64,000 bases of DNA, taken from Endozoicomonas sp. ISHI1. GTDB taxonomy: Bacteria; Pseudomonadota; Gammaproteobacteria; Pseudomonadales; Endozoicomonadaceae. Below the pieces are notes generated by a model, which saw nothing but the letters and a program-made list of their open reading frames with translations, was not told where the DNA came from and ran no database searches. Made by a program: the position numbers and the translations under genes. This document shows positions 14,938 through 26,000 of this stretch, in pieces; the stretch's first letter is position 1; each line of letters starts with the position of its first letter. The stretch is taken from NCBI RefSeq assembly GCF_024606225.1, contig NZ_JAGRPU010000013.1:1-64000 (forward strand), in the 5' to 3' direction.

Positions 14938-16299
14938 ATGCACTTAAAATCAGGTTTACAACCATCAGCGCTTCTTGCTTCAGGACTCTGGACTGCTGCA
15001 GTTTTATCGAGTGAATCATTACCCGATAACTCTTCCTTTATTAGTAATACGGCATTAGGCGGAAAGCTTCGGACTGTATACTATGATGTACACAACACCG
15101 TAAAAGACTCGACACTCGGAGCCTGGACCGGAGGCTTATCGCTTGATTTGAGTTCCAGTCTGGGAGAAGTGGTGGGATTAGGAGCCAGTTTCTACAGTGC
15201 TGTCAAGTTATATATGCCCGAAGAGAATGCTTATTCATATCAGCTTTTAAATGGTGATAATGAAGGGTTCAGTAAGCTGGGACAAGCCTATATCGAAGTA
15301 AAATTACCGTCAACATACGAAGACCGGTCAGTCAGCTTTAAGGCGGGACGTCAGAATTTACGTACCGGACTGATTTCCGGCTCCAGCTCAAGAACAGTTC
15401 CCAGCAACTGGAATGGATATAACCTCAAAGGCACGATTGAAAACCTGAAAATCGGTTTGGCCCTGGTTGATCAGATGTCACTTAGAAATCAGGCTGGTTT
15501 TCATAGTCTGACGAACTTTTCCGGGGAGAAAATTGATTACATCATAGGTGCTGAAGCTATCTATACACTTCAGTTTTCCCATGAGCGTGAATTGCGGCTT
15601 AAATATCGCAATGCTTTTGCCAAAGAATTTTTACAGGCACATAACGGCGATATCTTATTTACCACTTACGCAGGACAGAATCTAAAAATTAATTTGGGGG
15701 GTAGCTATTATCAAACCCAAAAAAGTGGTCGTCTTTGGGAGGGTACAGGCTGGGGCGGTTCACCATTATTTGATGATAAGGCCAGTGTTATCAATCTTCA
15801 CGGGGGGCTGATGGCTGGTTCATGGCATTTTCGTGCAGGAGTCAGCCATTTTAAAGCGCCATCCAGCGCAAAAGCTTCTGGCACCCATTACACTCCACCT
15901 GGTGCTTATTATTATGATTTTGGAGCAAACACCCACGGAACCTGGGATATTAACACTTCCGGTTCTGCTGAAGATATGTTGTACGACGGTGAAACAGCAT
16001 GGATGATGGGCCTTGCCTATAATTTTTCAGAATCCTGGCTCAAAGGGCTGAAGGCCGGTTATGCATTTTATTATGGCTCCGGCATGGAAGTCAGCGCTCC
16101 AGACGGCCAAAAAATAGCGGTTGCAGAACGCGAACACGACATTCATCTGGTTTATGCATTTCCAAAGACAGTGTTGGAAGGTTTGAAATTCAAGCTGAAG
16201 TACGGCCTTTATCAAAATGATAAGGCATTACGAAAAGCCATCCGCAAAGAAGAAAACGATTTGCGCATCTGGCTCGATTATGATTTCCAGATTTTCTGA
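14938..16299 (+). CDS. OprD-family outer-membrane porin
   Basis: A 453-residue beta-barrel protein. It has an N-terminal signal region (MHLKSGLQPSALLASGLWTA, cleavage near residue 25-30), alternating beta-strand patterns throughout, and ends in ...WLDYDFQIF, the C-terminal Phe needed for barrel assembly. Features typical of OprD are the GKLRTVYYD strand after the leader, the KAGRQNL motif at the end of the first third and repeated G-x-Y/F strands. OprD porins admit small, often cationic, solutes. It follows the nucleotide transporter by 188 bp on the same strand and could be co-transcribed. It ends 2 bp before the convergent HD gene. Confidence 0.8.
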   Translation: MHLKSGLQPSALLASGLWTAAVLSSESLPDNSSFISNTALGGKLRTVYYDVHNTVKDSTLGAWTGGLSLDLSSSLGEVVGLGASFYSAVKLYMPEENAYSYQLLNGDNEGFSKLGQAYIEVKLPSTYEDRSVSFKAGRQNLRTGLISGSSSRTVPSNWNGYNLKGTIENLKIGLALVDQMSLRNQAGFHSLTNFSGEKIDYIIGAEAIYTLQFSHERELRLKYRNAFAKEFLQAHNGDILFTTYAGQNLKINLGGSYYQTQKSGRLWEGTGWGGSPLFDDKASVINLHGGLMAGSWHFRAGVSHFKAPSSAKASGTHYTPPGAYYYDFGANTHGTWDINTSGSAEDMLYDGETAWMMGLAYNFSESWLKGLKAGYAFYYGSGMEVSAPDGQKIAVAEREHDIHLVYAFPKTVLEGLKFKLKYGLYQNDKALRKAIRKEENDLRIWLDYDFQIF

Positions 16300-16301
16300 T
16301 T

Positions 16302-17474
16302 TCATTCTGGGGTACTGTCGCCTTGGGGAGGCCTGATGACGGCATAAAAGCGTCGGCAACGTTCCATTTCAGCCTGATATCTTCTTTTAAAGGATGGGCT
16401 AAGGGTTGTCAGTCTTTCCCAGCTTGTTGACACGGTTACCCTGGGATCAACAACCCGGCAACGGAGATTCTCGAAGGTTGTGCTAGCCTCACGTGCATCA
16501 GTTGTCTCATAAACCCGGTACCAAGCTGATTTTATTTTCTCAACAAGAGCGGCAACCTTTGTATCTTTACTTCTTAGCATGGACTGCCATACTTCATCAT
16601 CGCCCTTTTGGTATTTGATGTCTTCCAGCGTCAGTTCATTGATATACATCATGCGTCTGATGGTCTCCGTCGTCCATCGGTAGAGTGTCCGTCCCCAGGC
16701 TGTGACAAATATATTCTTGTTGAGTTCCAGGCTTGCGTCTGCCAGTAACTGTGCTGAACTCTGACTGCTAAAATACCAGTGGTTAGTGAACGGATCATGG
16801 TGAAGGGACGTTATGATTTGATCGACCTCTGCCCTGGTTAGAATTTCCCTTCTGGCTGAGCCCTGTAATATGTAATCCAGCCGGTCTGCGCATAAATCCG
16901 GCAGCTCTCTCTCAAGCATTGTAAATTGAATATTCTCAGGGTCTATGTCGTTAGGCGTCAGACCATGATTCTCTAATATTGGAGTAATCCCGTGCTTTTC
17001 CAAAAAACCTAAAAATAAGGAATCATGGTAATTAGGATTACCTGCAGAGTTTGTGGAAAAAAGATAATCTGAGACATGGCTGAATGCCGTGTGAGATATA
17101 TCGTGGAGTAACCCGCTGACTTGCTCCTCAAAAGGGGCCGTAAAATAATTCAGAAGATAAAGTACCCCAAGGGAATGGTCATAACGGGTATAAGATTCAT
17201 TGTTATGCCCTTCAGAGTCAATCAGCTGAATAATGCCATATTGATTAATGAGCTTCAGTCTTTTAACAGGTTGACTGTTTATCAGTTCTGAAAATAAAGG
17301 AGCCTGGGTAAGATTAAGCTCTAATACTCCATAATATGTTTCTATCTGCTCTGGATCACGGCTATTGGCTTTGGCCAGAAAGCCCAAAACACATAAATGG
17401 ACTAAAAGCACCTGCCACGAGAAGCGTTGTAGATGATGTAGGCGCGACGCAGGCAGAGTACGACAGATGATCAT
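16302..17474 (-). CDS. HD-domain phosphohydrolase with an export signal
   Basis: A 390-residue protein of the HD/SAMHD1-like (COG1078) phosphohydrolase group. The metal-binding set is visible: H100 in YTRYDHSLG, H124-D125 in LLHDISHTAFSH, and D197 in CADRLDY. Relatives hydrolyse (d)NTPs or other phosphoesters in the cytoplasm. What is odd is the N-terminus: residues 1-37 (basic start, then FSWQVLLVHLCVLGFLAKANS) look like a signal peptide, which would place the enzyme in the periplasm or outside the cell. The conserved domain begins right after, so the leader is an addition rather than part of the fold. Convergent with the porin, 2 bp apart. Confidence 0.8.
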   Translation of the reverse strand: MIICRTLPASRLHHLQRFSWQVLLVHLCVLGFLAKANSRDPEQIETYYGVLELNLTQAPLFSELINSQPVKRLKLINQYGIIQLIDSEGHNNESYTRYDHSLGVLYLLNYFTAPFEEQVSGLLHDISHTAFSHVSDYLFSTNSAGNPNYHDSLFLGFLEKHGITPILENHGLTPNDIDPENIQFTMLERELPDLCADRLDYILQGSARREILTRAEVDQIITSLHHDPFTNHWYFSSQSSAQLLADASLELNKNIFVTAWGRTLYRWTTETIRRMMYINELTLEDIKYQKGDDEVWQSMLRSKDTKVAALVEKIKSAWYRVYETTDAREASTTFENLRCRVVDPRVTVSTSWERLTTLSPSFKRRYQAEMERCRRFYAVIRPPQGDSTPE

Positions 17475-17570
17475 TTGAGGTACCTTAAAACACTGCTAAA
17501 CGGAAGTTAGCTTTAAAGCGGTGTTTGCCAGTATAGTCGCTACCTCTGCCCGCTTTATCTAAACTGGCTG

Positions 17571-18797
17571 TCAGTTAAACAATGTGTGTAAATAATCCAA
17601 AGGAGCATAAAATTTTTTCCACTGATTCCGGGCTGTTTCCGTGAGACTTTCTTCAAGTGAGATACCATAAACTGCATGGTTTGAAACGCCATTAATCAGA
17701 GCGAGAGCCAGTGCAGGAGCGAGGATAATGGCGAGGTTTTTCAATAAATGTTTTGAGTTCAATGGTGAGCTGGTCGACATGTCCAGTTTTAACATGAGAG
17801 ACAACAGAGAAAACTTAACAAAGGTTCCGACTCCGGCCCCGATTCCGAATCCGACTCCATCTCTGATTCCAGCAAGAGTTCCAGCATCTCCTCTGACTCC
17901 GAATAAGATTCCGGGTGCGGCTCCAGCCATGGTGGTAAATACGGGCGTGGCTCTGGCCCTTAGGAGCTTCGCGACTGCGGGTGCGACTAAGACCAGGGCT
18001 GCAGCTCTATCGATATTACTATCATCTGGGTTGAGTGCTGATAAAGAGATTGTTGCTGAAATTATCCCTGTCAATGCAGAAGACACTGCATAAGCAAAGG
18101 CTGCTTTTGCAGGTCTGAAGCCTTTGGCTATCATTTCCCAATAAATGATTGATCCGACGACTACGCCAGCAAGGGATGATAATGAGATCTTCTCACCATA
18201 AGCATAACGTGAAGGTTGGATGGCAACTTTATTCTGATACCGTAAAGTCTGGGTGATAAGAGTTCCGGCTACGGTTCTTGATACTGTCTCACCAGAAAAC
18301 ATAGCCAGGATTGCCAAAGGCAGAGTATGGTGCCTGTGCTTGCTGATAGTTTGATAGCCAATAAAACCACTCACTCCTAACGTTGTAAATCGTAGAGGCT
18401 GCCACCAGGCCTGTTCAACGGGCCAGGGCGAGACGTGTCCGGCCAAAGCAACCTCAGTAGTGGTGACAGCAGCTGCCAGTTGATTGCAGTTACAGAAAGA
18501 TAATCTGTGTTGGCGTACTTCAAACGCCTCAGTGGTGGAGAGACCAAACCTACCCGCAAGGGCAGATACCAAATTGGGTGATTGGCAGATGGTGTACCAG
18601 AATCCATAATTTAACAAAGTGGAAACTGCCAGTCCGTTAGTGCTGCCAGTGAGTTTCAGACTGCTTTCAACCAGCGATGCATTATTGTAGTGACTCAAAA
18701 AGTCAAATTGTTCTTTTTTCAGTGCCACTGAATGGGCGACAGAACACATGAAAAATAAGCATGAAAGTAGCGGGAATAATCTGCCAGATGTTTTCAT
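17571..18797 (-). CDS. Polytopic membrane protein of unknown function
   Basis: From the ATG at 18797 the product is about 408 residues with a signal peptide (MKTSGRLFPLLSCLFFMCSV...AHS) and then some six to eight hydrophobic stretches (for example ALTGIISATISLSAL, AALVLVAPAVAKLL, NLAIILAPALALALI). An upstream start at 18833 would add 12 residues. A glycine-rich segment (about residues 300-335; GIRDGVGFGIGAGVGT) is encoded by a low-complexity stretch at 17821-17935 with GATTCC/GACTCC hexamers. No family recognised. Its size and position among exported unknowns suggest an envelope protein peculiar to this group. Confidence 0.6.
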   Translation of the reverse strand: MKTSGRLFPLLSCLFFMCSVAHSVALKKEQFDFLSHYNNASLVESSLKLTGSTNGLAVSTLLNYGFWYTICQSPNLVSALAGRFGLSTTEAFEVRQHRLSFCNCNQLAAAVTTTEVALAGHVSPWPVEQAWWQPLRFTTLGVSGFIGYQTISKHRHHTLPLAILAMFSGETVSRTVAGTLITQTLRYQNKVAIQPSRYAYGEKISLSSLAGVVVGSIIYWEMIAKGFRPAKAAFAYAVSSALTGIISATISLSALNPDDSNIDRAAALVLVAPAVAKLLRARATPVFTTMAGAAPGILFGVRGDAGTLAGIRDGVGFGIGAGVGTFVKFSLLSLMLKLDMSTSSPLNSKHLLKNLAIILAPALALALINGVSNHAVYGISLEESLTETARNQWKKFYAPLDYLHTLFN

Positions 18798-18833
18798 GAA
18801 GCCTGTCCTGAATCCGAGTAACTGATTGAGCAA

Positions 18834-19221
18834 AAAAGTTCCGAAATAAATAGGGCATCCATATATTTAACTAATCCTCAAGTTTAGCTATTTTTCCCCT
18901 GTTTCCAATTCTTGCCGTTGTAGCAGTAGATCCCGTGACTCGAGCCCGAAGCAGCCAGATTAATTCAGGTTTGATTTCTTATTATCAACGCGTGTCTCGC
19001 TGTGTTCGTCGGCTGTGGACACTTAGTTTGTTATGATTTTTGCGATAGCAAGCTGTTTATTGCGATTATTGATCCCATCCAGCTTTCATCGTCTTTATCG
19101 GAATTGCAGTCGTATTTTCGACCTTGTGTCAGTATTTTGGTTTGAGTAGAGCGCGTGAACTGTGCGACAATGCTCTTGCCAAAGAGATTAAACAAGAATT
19201 ATACGAGAATGGATTTCAAGC
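18834..19221. other. Divergent intergenic region before sapC
   Basis: The 388 bp between the minus-strand membrane protein and the plus-strand SapC gene contain no gene I can support; a short frame starting at 19124 runs into SapC in the wrong frame. The region is AT-rich and must hold both promoters, but I see no consensus element good enough to mark. Confidence 0.4.
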
Positions 19222-19920
19222 ATGGCAGCATTACTTTTCTATAAAGACCCTGCACCACTCAACCGTGATCTTCACAAGGCACTCAGATATCAATCTTCCG
19301 GTGACTATTCATTTACGGATAGCGTAAATTCTGTACCACTGACCGGCATTGAGTTTTTTGAAGCCAGTCGTGATATGCCTGTACTTTTCAGTAAGGATGA
19401 TGAAGGGCGTTTTTTTCCTCTGGCGCTGCTCTCACTCATGGATGCTGGCCATAAACAGCTCGATGGCGAAGGGCGCTGGGAGGACAGTTATGTTCCGGCC
19501 TTTGTCAGACGTTACCCTTTTGCTCTCACCGATGAGGGAACGGTGTGTTTTGACAAGGAATCCGCTCAAATTGGCGGTGAAGAGGGCGAGGCACTCTTTA
19601 ATGATGAAGGCGAGAACTCTGAAACCCTGAACAACATCATCCAGTTTTTGAACAACTATGACCAGCAGTACAAAAACACACGAGCCTATTGTGATGAATG
19701 CAGTGAGCTGGAGTTGTTCTCGCCCTTTAATCTTCAGGTCATGGCCGATAAGGATAATCCTCTGAGGCTGGAAGGGCTGTACGTCATTGATGAGAAAAAG
19801 CTGGCCGAATTGCAGGAAGAAAAAATAAACGACTGGTTCAAGGCTGGTTGGCTGGCCTGGAGTTATGCGCACCTGCATTCTCTGGGTGCTCTCAGGCGGT
19901 TGCTGAGAAAGCAGCAATAA
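19222..19920 (+). CDS. SapC family protein
   Basis: A 232-residue SapC-like protein, named after a Campylobacter fetus S-layer locus. Recognisable family features are the N-terminal LFYKDPAPLNRDLHKALRY block, FPLALLSLMDAG, YVPAFVRRYPFAL and the C-terminal LEGLYVIDEKKLAELQEEKI followed by WAYAHLHSL. No signal peptide is evident, so it is probably cytoplasmic. The biochemical role is unknown. It stands 112 bp upstream of the giant adhesin on the same strand. Start ATG at 19222; an ATG at 19209 is in another frame. Confidence 0.85.
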   Translation: MAALLFYKDPAPLNRDLHKALRYQSSGDYSFTDSVNSVPLTGIEFFEASRDMPVLFSKDDEGRFFPLALLSLMDAGHKQLDGEGRWEDSYVPAFVRRYPFALTDEGTVCFDKESAQIGGEEGEALFNDEGENSETLNNIIQFLNNYDQQYKNTRAYCDECSELELFSPFNLQVMADKDNPLRLEGLYVIDEKKLAELQEEKINDWFKAGWLAWSYAHLHSLGALRRLLRKQQ

Positions 19921-19947
19921 CACTACTGCCATCATCAAGAGTTAAAA

Positions 19948-19979
19948 CAGACGGGGGCTTGCCCCCTGTTCTTCGTCTG
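19948..19979 (+). promoter_or_regulatory. GC-rich hairpin between sapC and the adhesin gene
   Basis: Inner arms GGGGGC/GCCCCC (19953-19966) lie within outer arms CAGAC (19948-19952) and GTCTG (19975-19979). No T-run follows, so it is not a standard terminator; it may attenuate or protect mRNA ahead of the 20-kb adhesin gene. Confidence 0.45.
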
Positions 19980-20031
19980 GGGCGCCAGAAGGACAAGCGT
20001 CAGGGCTAAAAAGAAAAAGGAAAGGGATTCT

Positions 20032-23000
20032 ATGACATGCTTTAATCGCTCGCTGTTGTCGACCTCTATTGGCCTGGCTAACAGGGCGAAATTTAACAAG
20101 GTTCCCTGGCCGGTAGTGACCGGTGCTCTGTTTTCTGCGCCGGCACTGGCAGTGGATAACGACATTCGTGCTGTTGATGGAATTACCTCGGTGTCCAGTG
20201 CCGGTAATGTCCATACCATCACTTCCGGAAAGCGCTCCAATGCTTCTGCTATTAACGTCTTTGACAAGTTTGTGGTCGGTACCTCTCATACCGCCAACCT
20301 CGAAGTGCCTGCCGATGCTAGTAATCTGGTCAATATCGTCAGGGGCTCTGATGCGCCGGAAGTGCACGGTATTCTGAACAGCTACAAGAACGGCTCCCTG
20401 GGGGGCAATGTAGTATTCGCCAGCTCAGCCGGTTTTATCGTGGGTGAGACGGGTGTCGTCAATGTCGGCAAGCTTTCTATAAAAACACCAGATAGCAGCG
20501 ATATCACTGCTCTACTGTCGGGTGGCGAGCCGGTGGACAGTGAGGTCAGTGATCTCCTCAGTAACAGTTTCAGTGTCTCTTCCACTGGTCTGGTTAGAAT
20601 CCAGGGTAAGATCAACACAGCTTCAGGCGTGGACATCTTCGCCAACACCATTGATGTCGACGAAAAGGCTATCATCATTGCCGGCAATGCAGCGGCTGCC
20701 AGCGGTGTCAGCAACTATGGACAGAACAATGATTACACGGCGGTTAACGTCGATGACCTGACTATTCCGAACGAATTAAAGGTCGATGGCGGCACTATTG
20801 TTCTCAAGGCTTCCAGCAGTGCAGACGGTGCCATTAACCTTTCCGGTGATCTTTATGCCGATGGTGGGTTTACCATCACGGCCAGCAAAATCTCCGTCAA
20901 CTCGGGTTCAACTCTGGATGCAAGAGATGGCGCCAGTCTGGCCTCTTCCGGGAATATTCAGTTTCAGGCTGACGGCAATACCTCGTCGGCATTGACTCTC
21001 AATGGCGGTAGTAACCGTGTACTTTTACAGAGTGGTTCAGTGGCTTCTCCGGAAAGCAACGATTCCGGAATTAACCTGATTGGCAGTGTTCTCTCTGACG
21101 GATCGGTGATCGTCACCGGTGACAAGGTTCAGATGAATTCCGGCAGCTCTCTGGATGCTGAGGGCAGTGTAACCGTTACTGCAGCTTCTCAGGCCAGTAT
21201 CAGTGGCACTCTGGCTGCAGAATCGGGCATCAGCATTGACTCCAAAGATATTGACCTGAACAGCGGCAGTGTCCTCGATACTCGAAACTCAGGCGACACT
21301 GCCCGGGGTGACGTAACACTCACGGCATCAGCCAGTCAGGATGTCAGTCTGGCTTCCGCCAGCGCCACGACCAATATTGATTTCAGCGGCCAGGTCTATG
21401 CCGGAAGTCTGACCGCCAGCGCCATATCAAAAGCTGCCAGCAGCATCAAAGAGGAACCCGGCGTGGCCATGGGCTCCGTAGTGGGCGGAGCTCTTGCCGG
21501 TGCATCATTCTATCTGATGGACGCCGATGCAGAAGCAACGGTTAACGTCAACAGCGGCGCCAATATAAACGCCAGTGGTAATGTTTCTCTGGCTTCGGAA
21601 TCCCATGCTGTCTCCGACGCTTCCGCCATTACCCTGGGCAATGCTTTGCCAGGAGCGCTGGCGGCAGTTTACGCTACCAGTGACGCCACCAGTACGACCC
21701 ATGTGAAGTCGGGAGCCACGATTCAGGCGGGAGGCAACCTGGACGTTTCTGCCCACAACGAATCCTATGTAGCCGCCACCGCATTCAACTTGATCGCTGA
21801 AGATGCCAATAAGGTGGTGATCGCTGCTGCAGTGGGGGAATCCGATGTAGACGCTACTGCCAAGATTGACAGCGGCGTTACTTTGGACGCTAACAATCTG
21901 GTGGTCGCCGCGGAGAACCAGAATTACTACCATATCTCTGCTTCTGCCTATGGTCTGAAAGCTACCCGCTATGGTCTTGCGGTTGCCGTGGGTGATTTTG
22001 ATACCAATGCCACAGCCGAGATGGGTAGCAGCCTGGGAACCGATCAGGATAAGACGGGAAATGTCACCATCACAGCCCTGGACCGGACTTTGAACCAGAG
22101 GGTTCACTCCGGTGTGACAGTGGGCAGTAATCTGTTCATGCGCACTATCGGCTCCAAAGCCATCAGCGGGATCTCTGCATTGCAGAATGGTGTCCACAAC
22201 TTCACCACCAAATACCTACCTATAGGGCACTCTGCACCCACGGATGAGACTGGCAAGGTCAGCTTCAAAGGCGGTCTGGCTTTTTCCCTCAACCTTTCGG
22301 ATCACGATGCTTACAGTTTCCTAGGCACTAATGTATCAGGGCAGACGGATGCGCCACACATCATTTCGACCGGCAATATTCTGGTCGCCAGTCAGACTGA
22401 TCTGGGCAGTGATAATCAGGCCGTTGCAGGTGGTAATAACAATGGCGCACTGGGAGGCGACCAGGGTGGCTACAGAACGTCGGCAGAATCGGCTGTATCC
22501 GCTCCCAAACAGGATTCCAGTGGTAGCAGCCAGACTCCGGCGTCGGACAAAAGCCTGGCGTTGGCGCTCAACCTCGCAATCAACGACAGTGACGCAGTAG
22601 CGGAAGTGGGTCAGTCGGTACAGATCAATGCGGCCAATCTCGGTGTCATCGCTGCACAGCACATGCCTATCGTCTCCACCTATGACAAGTGGGACACCTT
22701 TTCTGATGTCGTTGGTAAATTTAACGGTGTCGGCGGGTTACAAAACAATATCCTGACCGGCTTCGCCAACGCCGGTGCTGCCGCTGACAAGGAAGCCTAT
22801 GGCGGCAGCTTTAATGTCCTATGGAACGATATGGATACTAAGGCCTGGATAGGGGATAAGGCCAAAATTACGACAACCGGCACAGGCAACTGGAGCGGCA
22901 GCAGAGAACTGAAGGCCAACAGTGAAGTTCCCGGAATCCTCAGCAATAGCAAGGTTTTTAAAGACGTCACCTATAGCTTTTCATTTGGTGACTCGGTAGC

Positions 23001-26000
23001 AGTCGAAGCCTATAACCTGATGGAGACCGCCACTGTCGCGGGTAACCTCGGTAGCTTGGGCCTGATACCGAACGCCACCGGCACCAATGAAAAAGGCAAG
23101 TCGGTTGGCGGCTCCATTTCCTACATCCAGCAGTCCGGTTCAGCTGTGGCAGGTATAGGCAAGGCCACGGTCAACGCTGCAGGCAATGTGGGTGTTTACG
23201 CTGAAACGGATGAGCGTCACTTCCTGGTGACGCCTTCCTCAGGACAGTCCAGCGGTATTGGCTTCAGCGGAGTACTCGGTTTTCTCAATTCGGAAATGTT
23301 GACTCATGCTTCCCTGCACAACCAGGCTCAGCTCAGCGCTGATAAATTGGTTGTTATTGCTGACCATGAATTTGGCAACTGGGCAGCGGCCGGCGCGTTC
23401 AGCTGGTCAGACCAGTCAGCGGTTGGCATCGCTATAGCGGCGAACGTTTCCCAGGGCGATACAAAGGCTTTTATTGGCGATAACTCGAAAGAATATAATA
23501 AGGTCAAGTTCCAGGATAAGGATAACAACGAGACCGATAAACCTGCCCCAAGTTCACCCACTGCACCTGATCCAACAAAAGGTATAGTTGTTAACTCGGT
23601 AACCGTTCGTGGTCGTGCAACAGGGACTAACGGTTCTCTGGCGGTTGCCGGAGCATTAACCACAGAGCCCAGTGATGAGCCTGGCATTGGCGCCAAATTC
23701 GAGAACTGGTACAACGGCCTGTCTTCCAAGCTGGCAGCAAATTACACCGGCGCTACCGGGAGTAGCAGCGATTCATCGATAGGCAAATCTTCAGAAAGCG
23801 GCAAGAACGACGACAGTGGCTCAGGTTCTGGCAAAAGTTCAGCGGAAGTCTCCAAGGATCAGCTGGGCCTGACAGGAGCGGGCAGCTTTACTGTCTCCGT
23901 CAATAATATAGATGCCAAAGCCATTATTGATGGCGCTTCTATCAGTGGTCATCAGAACGGTAACAGCTACAACGATGTGGATGTTGATGTTCAGGCTTTG
24001 GAAAAAGTGATTTCGGCGTCCGCTACAGGTTCAGCGGCGCTGTCCATGTTGGGGGCCAATTCACCCACCAACCAGGATACCATCGCCGGGGCTATTTCCT
24101 ACCAGATCAGTTTTAACGATGCCCTGGCCTGGATTAAAGACTCTGTTATTACTTATGCCGATGATGTGAATGTCCAGGCATTGCACGGCGGTGAACTGAC
24201 TTCGGTTGCCCTGGCTCTTTCGGTTACCAGACCGGACTCTTCGTCTGGTCAGACACGTAATGGTGCGTTGTCCATCTCCGGCGCCCAGATATACGACGGT
24301 ACATCAGCAAGGATTGAAGGCTCCTCCGTCAGTTCAAATCAAGGGGCGAATAACGATCTTGAAGTCTCTGCCTACAACAACAGCTATGTGGGCGTAGGGG
24401 GGGGTACCCTCTATGGCGGCGGTAAACAGGGCGCTGGGCTGGCCATTACTTTTGCCGAGATTAATGATCCTTCTGCTATTCCGGGAGACGCCAACCCTGA
24501 TGGCAATAATGTTCTCAGTACTGCCTATGATGAGGACGTTTATGATGGCGCAGCAACAGAAGCCATCGTCGATTTCAGTGGCTCAAACCGCTCTTACCTC
24601 AATAACTTTGACCGTGTGGACATCAGCGCCCGGAGCCTGAACCGGATCGGTATTGGTGCCGCAGGTATCGGTTATAACAACAATCAGGAAGACTCTCTGG
24701 GCTTCCAGGGCAGCTTTGCCATAGGTTCCATTGGTGCGGATACCAAGGCACTGGTGAAAGGTACCAGCATCACTGGGGCGGGTGTCGTTAATCTCAATGC
24801 CAGTGGTGAGAAAGACGGCGATCTGGACAAGATTCTCAGTGACCTCGGCTCCAGCAACACCAACAAGGACTTCGACTTCAGCGGCGCTGAAGCCATGGAC
24901 AATACCAACGTCCACACCAGTGAAGACGGCAGCGGCTCAACTTACAGCTACTCCTCAGAAGGCAAACGCATTATTGCTGTGGCCGGTGCTGTGCAGGTGG
25001 GTAAGAAGAACCTTGGTATCTCTTACGCCCATGCGGATGTAAAAAGTGAAACCAAAGCCCGCATGGAAGACGTTAACATTAACAAATCAGGCACCGGGGC
25101 GGCGGTTAACGTCAATGCTCGCGATAACTCCCTGCTCTACAGCGTTGCAATCGGTGTGGGTGTGGGCACAGGTGGCTTCTCAGGTGTCGGTTCTGTAGCG
25201 GTTAACCGTCTGAACAATCAGGTGTTGGCTGAAATTGGCGACTGGAACGGTTCCGATAAGGGGACCATCAATGCCAGTGACTTGTCTGTTATTGCACAGA
25301 ATGACATGGATCTGATTAACGTTGCTGGTTCAGTAGCGGTGGCGAGTGGTCAGGGTGGAGCTACTGCCGGAGGTCTTGCGGTAGCCCTGAATCTTGTAGG
25401 TACTGACGAGCATTCCACAAAAGCCAGGATCAGCAATACCAGCCTGAAGGTGGATGAGGATCTTACCGTCAGGGCGCTCAGCGGAACCTCCAATAATCAT
25501 AATCTGCTGGTGGGTAACGCCATCGCTATAGGGGCTAATCTTGGGCAGAGTGGTATTGGTTTTGCCGGTGCCATTTCCACCAATAATGTCGATCAATCCA
25601 TCGAGGCGGGCATTAAAGATACCGCCACTAACCGTTCCAGCGCAGCATCTTCAACCAGTGGCGGCGATGTCATTGTCCAGGGGCAGGATTACAGCGATAG
25701 CGTTGCCACTGCCTGGATGGGTGCCGGTTCCGGCAATGGTTCTGCTGGTGGTGTCGCCATTGCTACCAACCGGGTGGATTCGGATGTTACGGCAGAAGTG
25801 CTGGGTAACAAAGGCAACCCCGACAGTACAACGCTCAAGGCGCAGAACGTTATTGTTGACGCTTTTCGCCGTAACTGGCTGTTGACTATCGACGCTGGCG
25901 TAGCAGCCTCCAAACAGGTATCTCTGGCTGGCTCCGTGGGAACCGGTGTTATAGACGGCAATGTGACAGCAAGAATCGCCGACGATGCCAGAATAGACGT

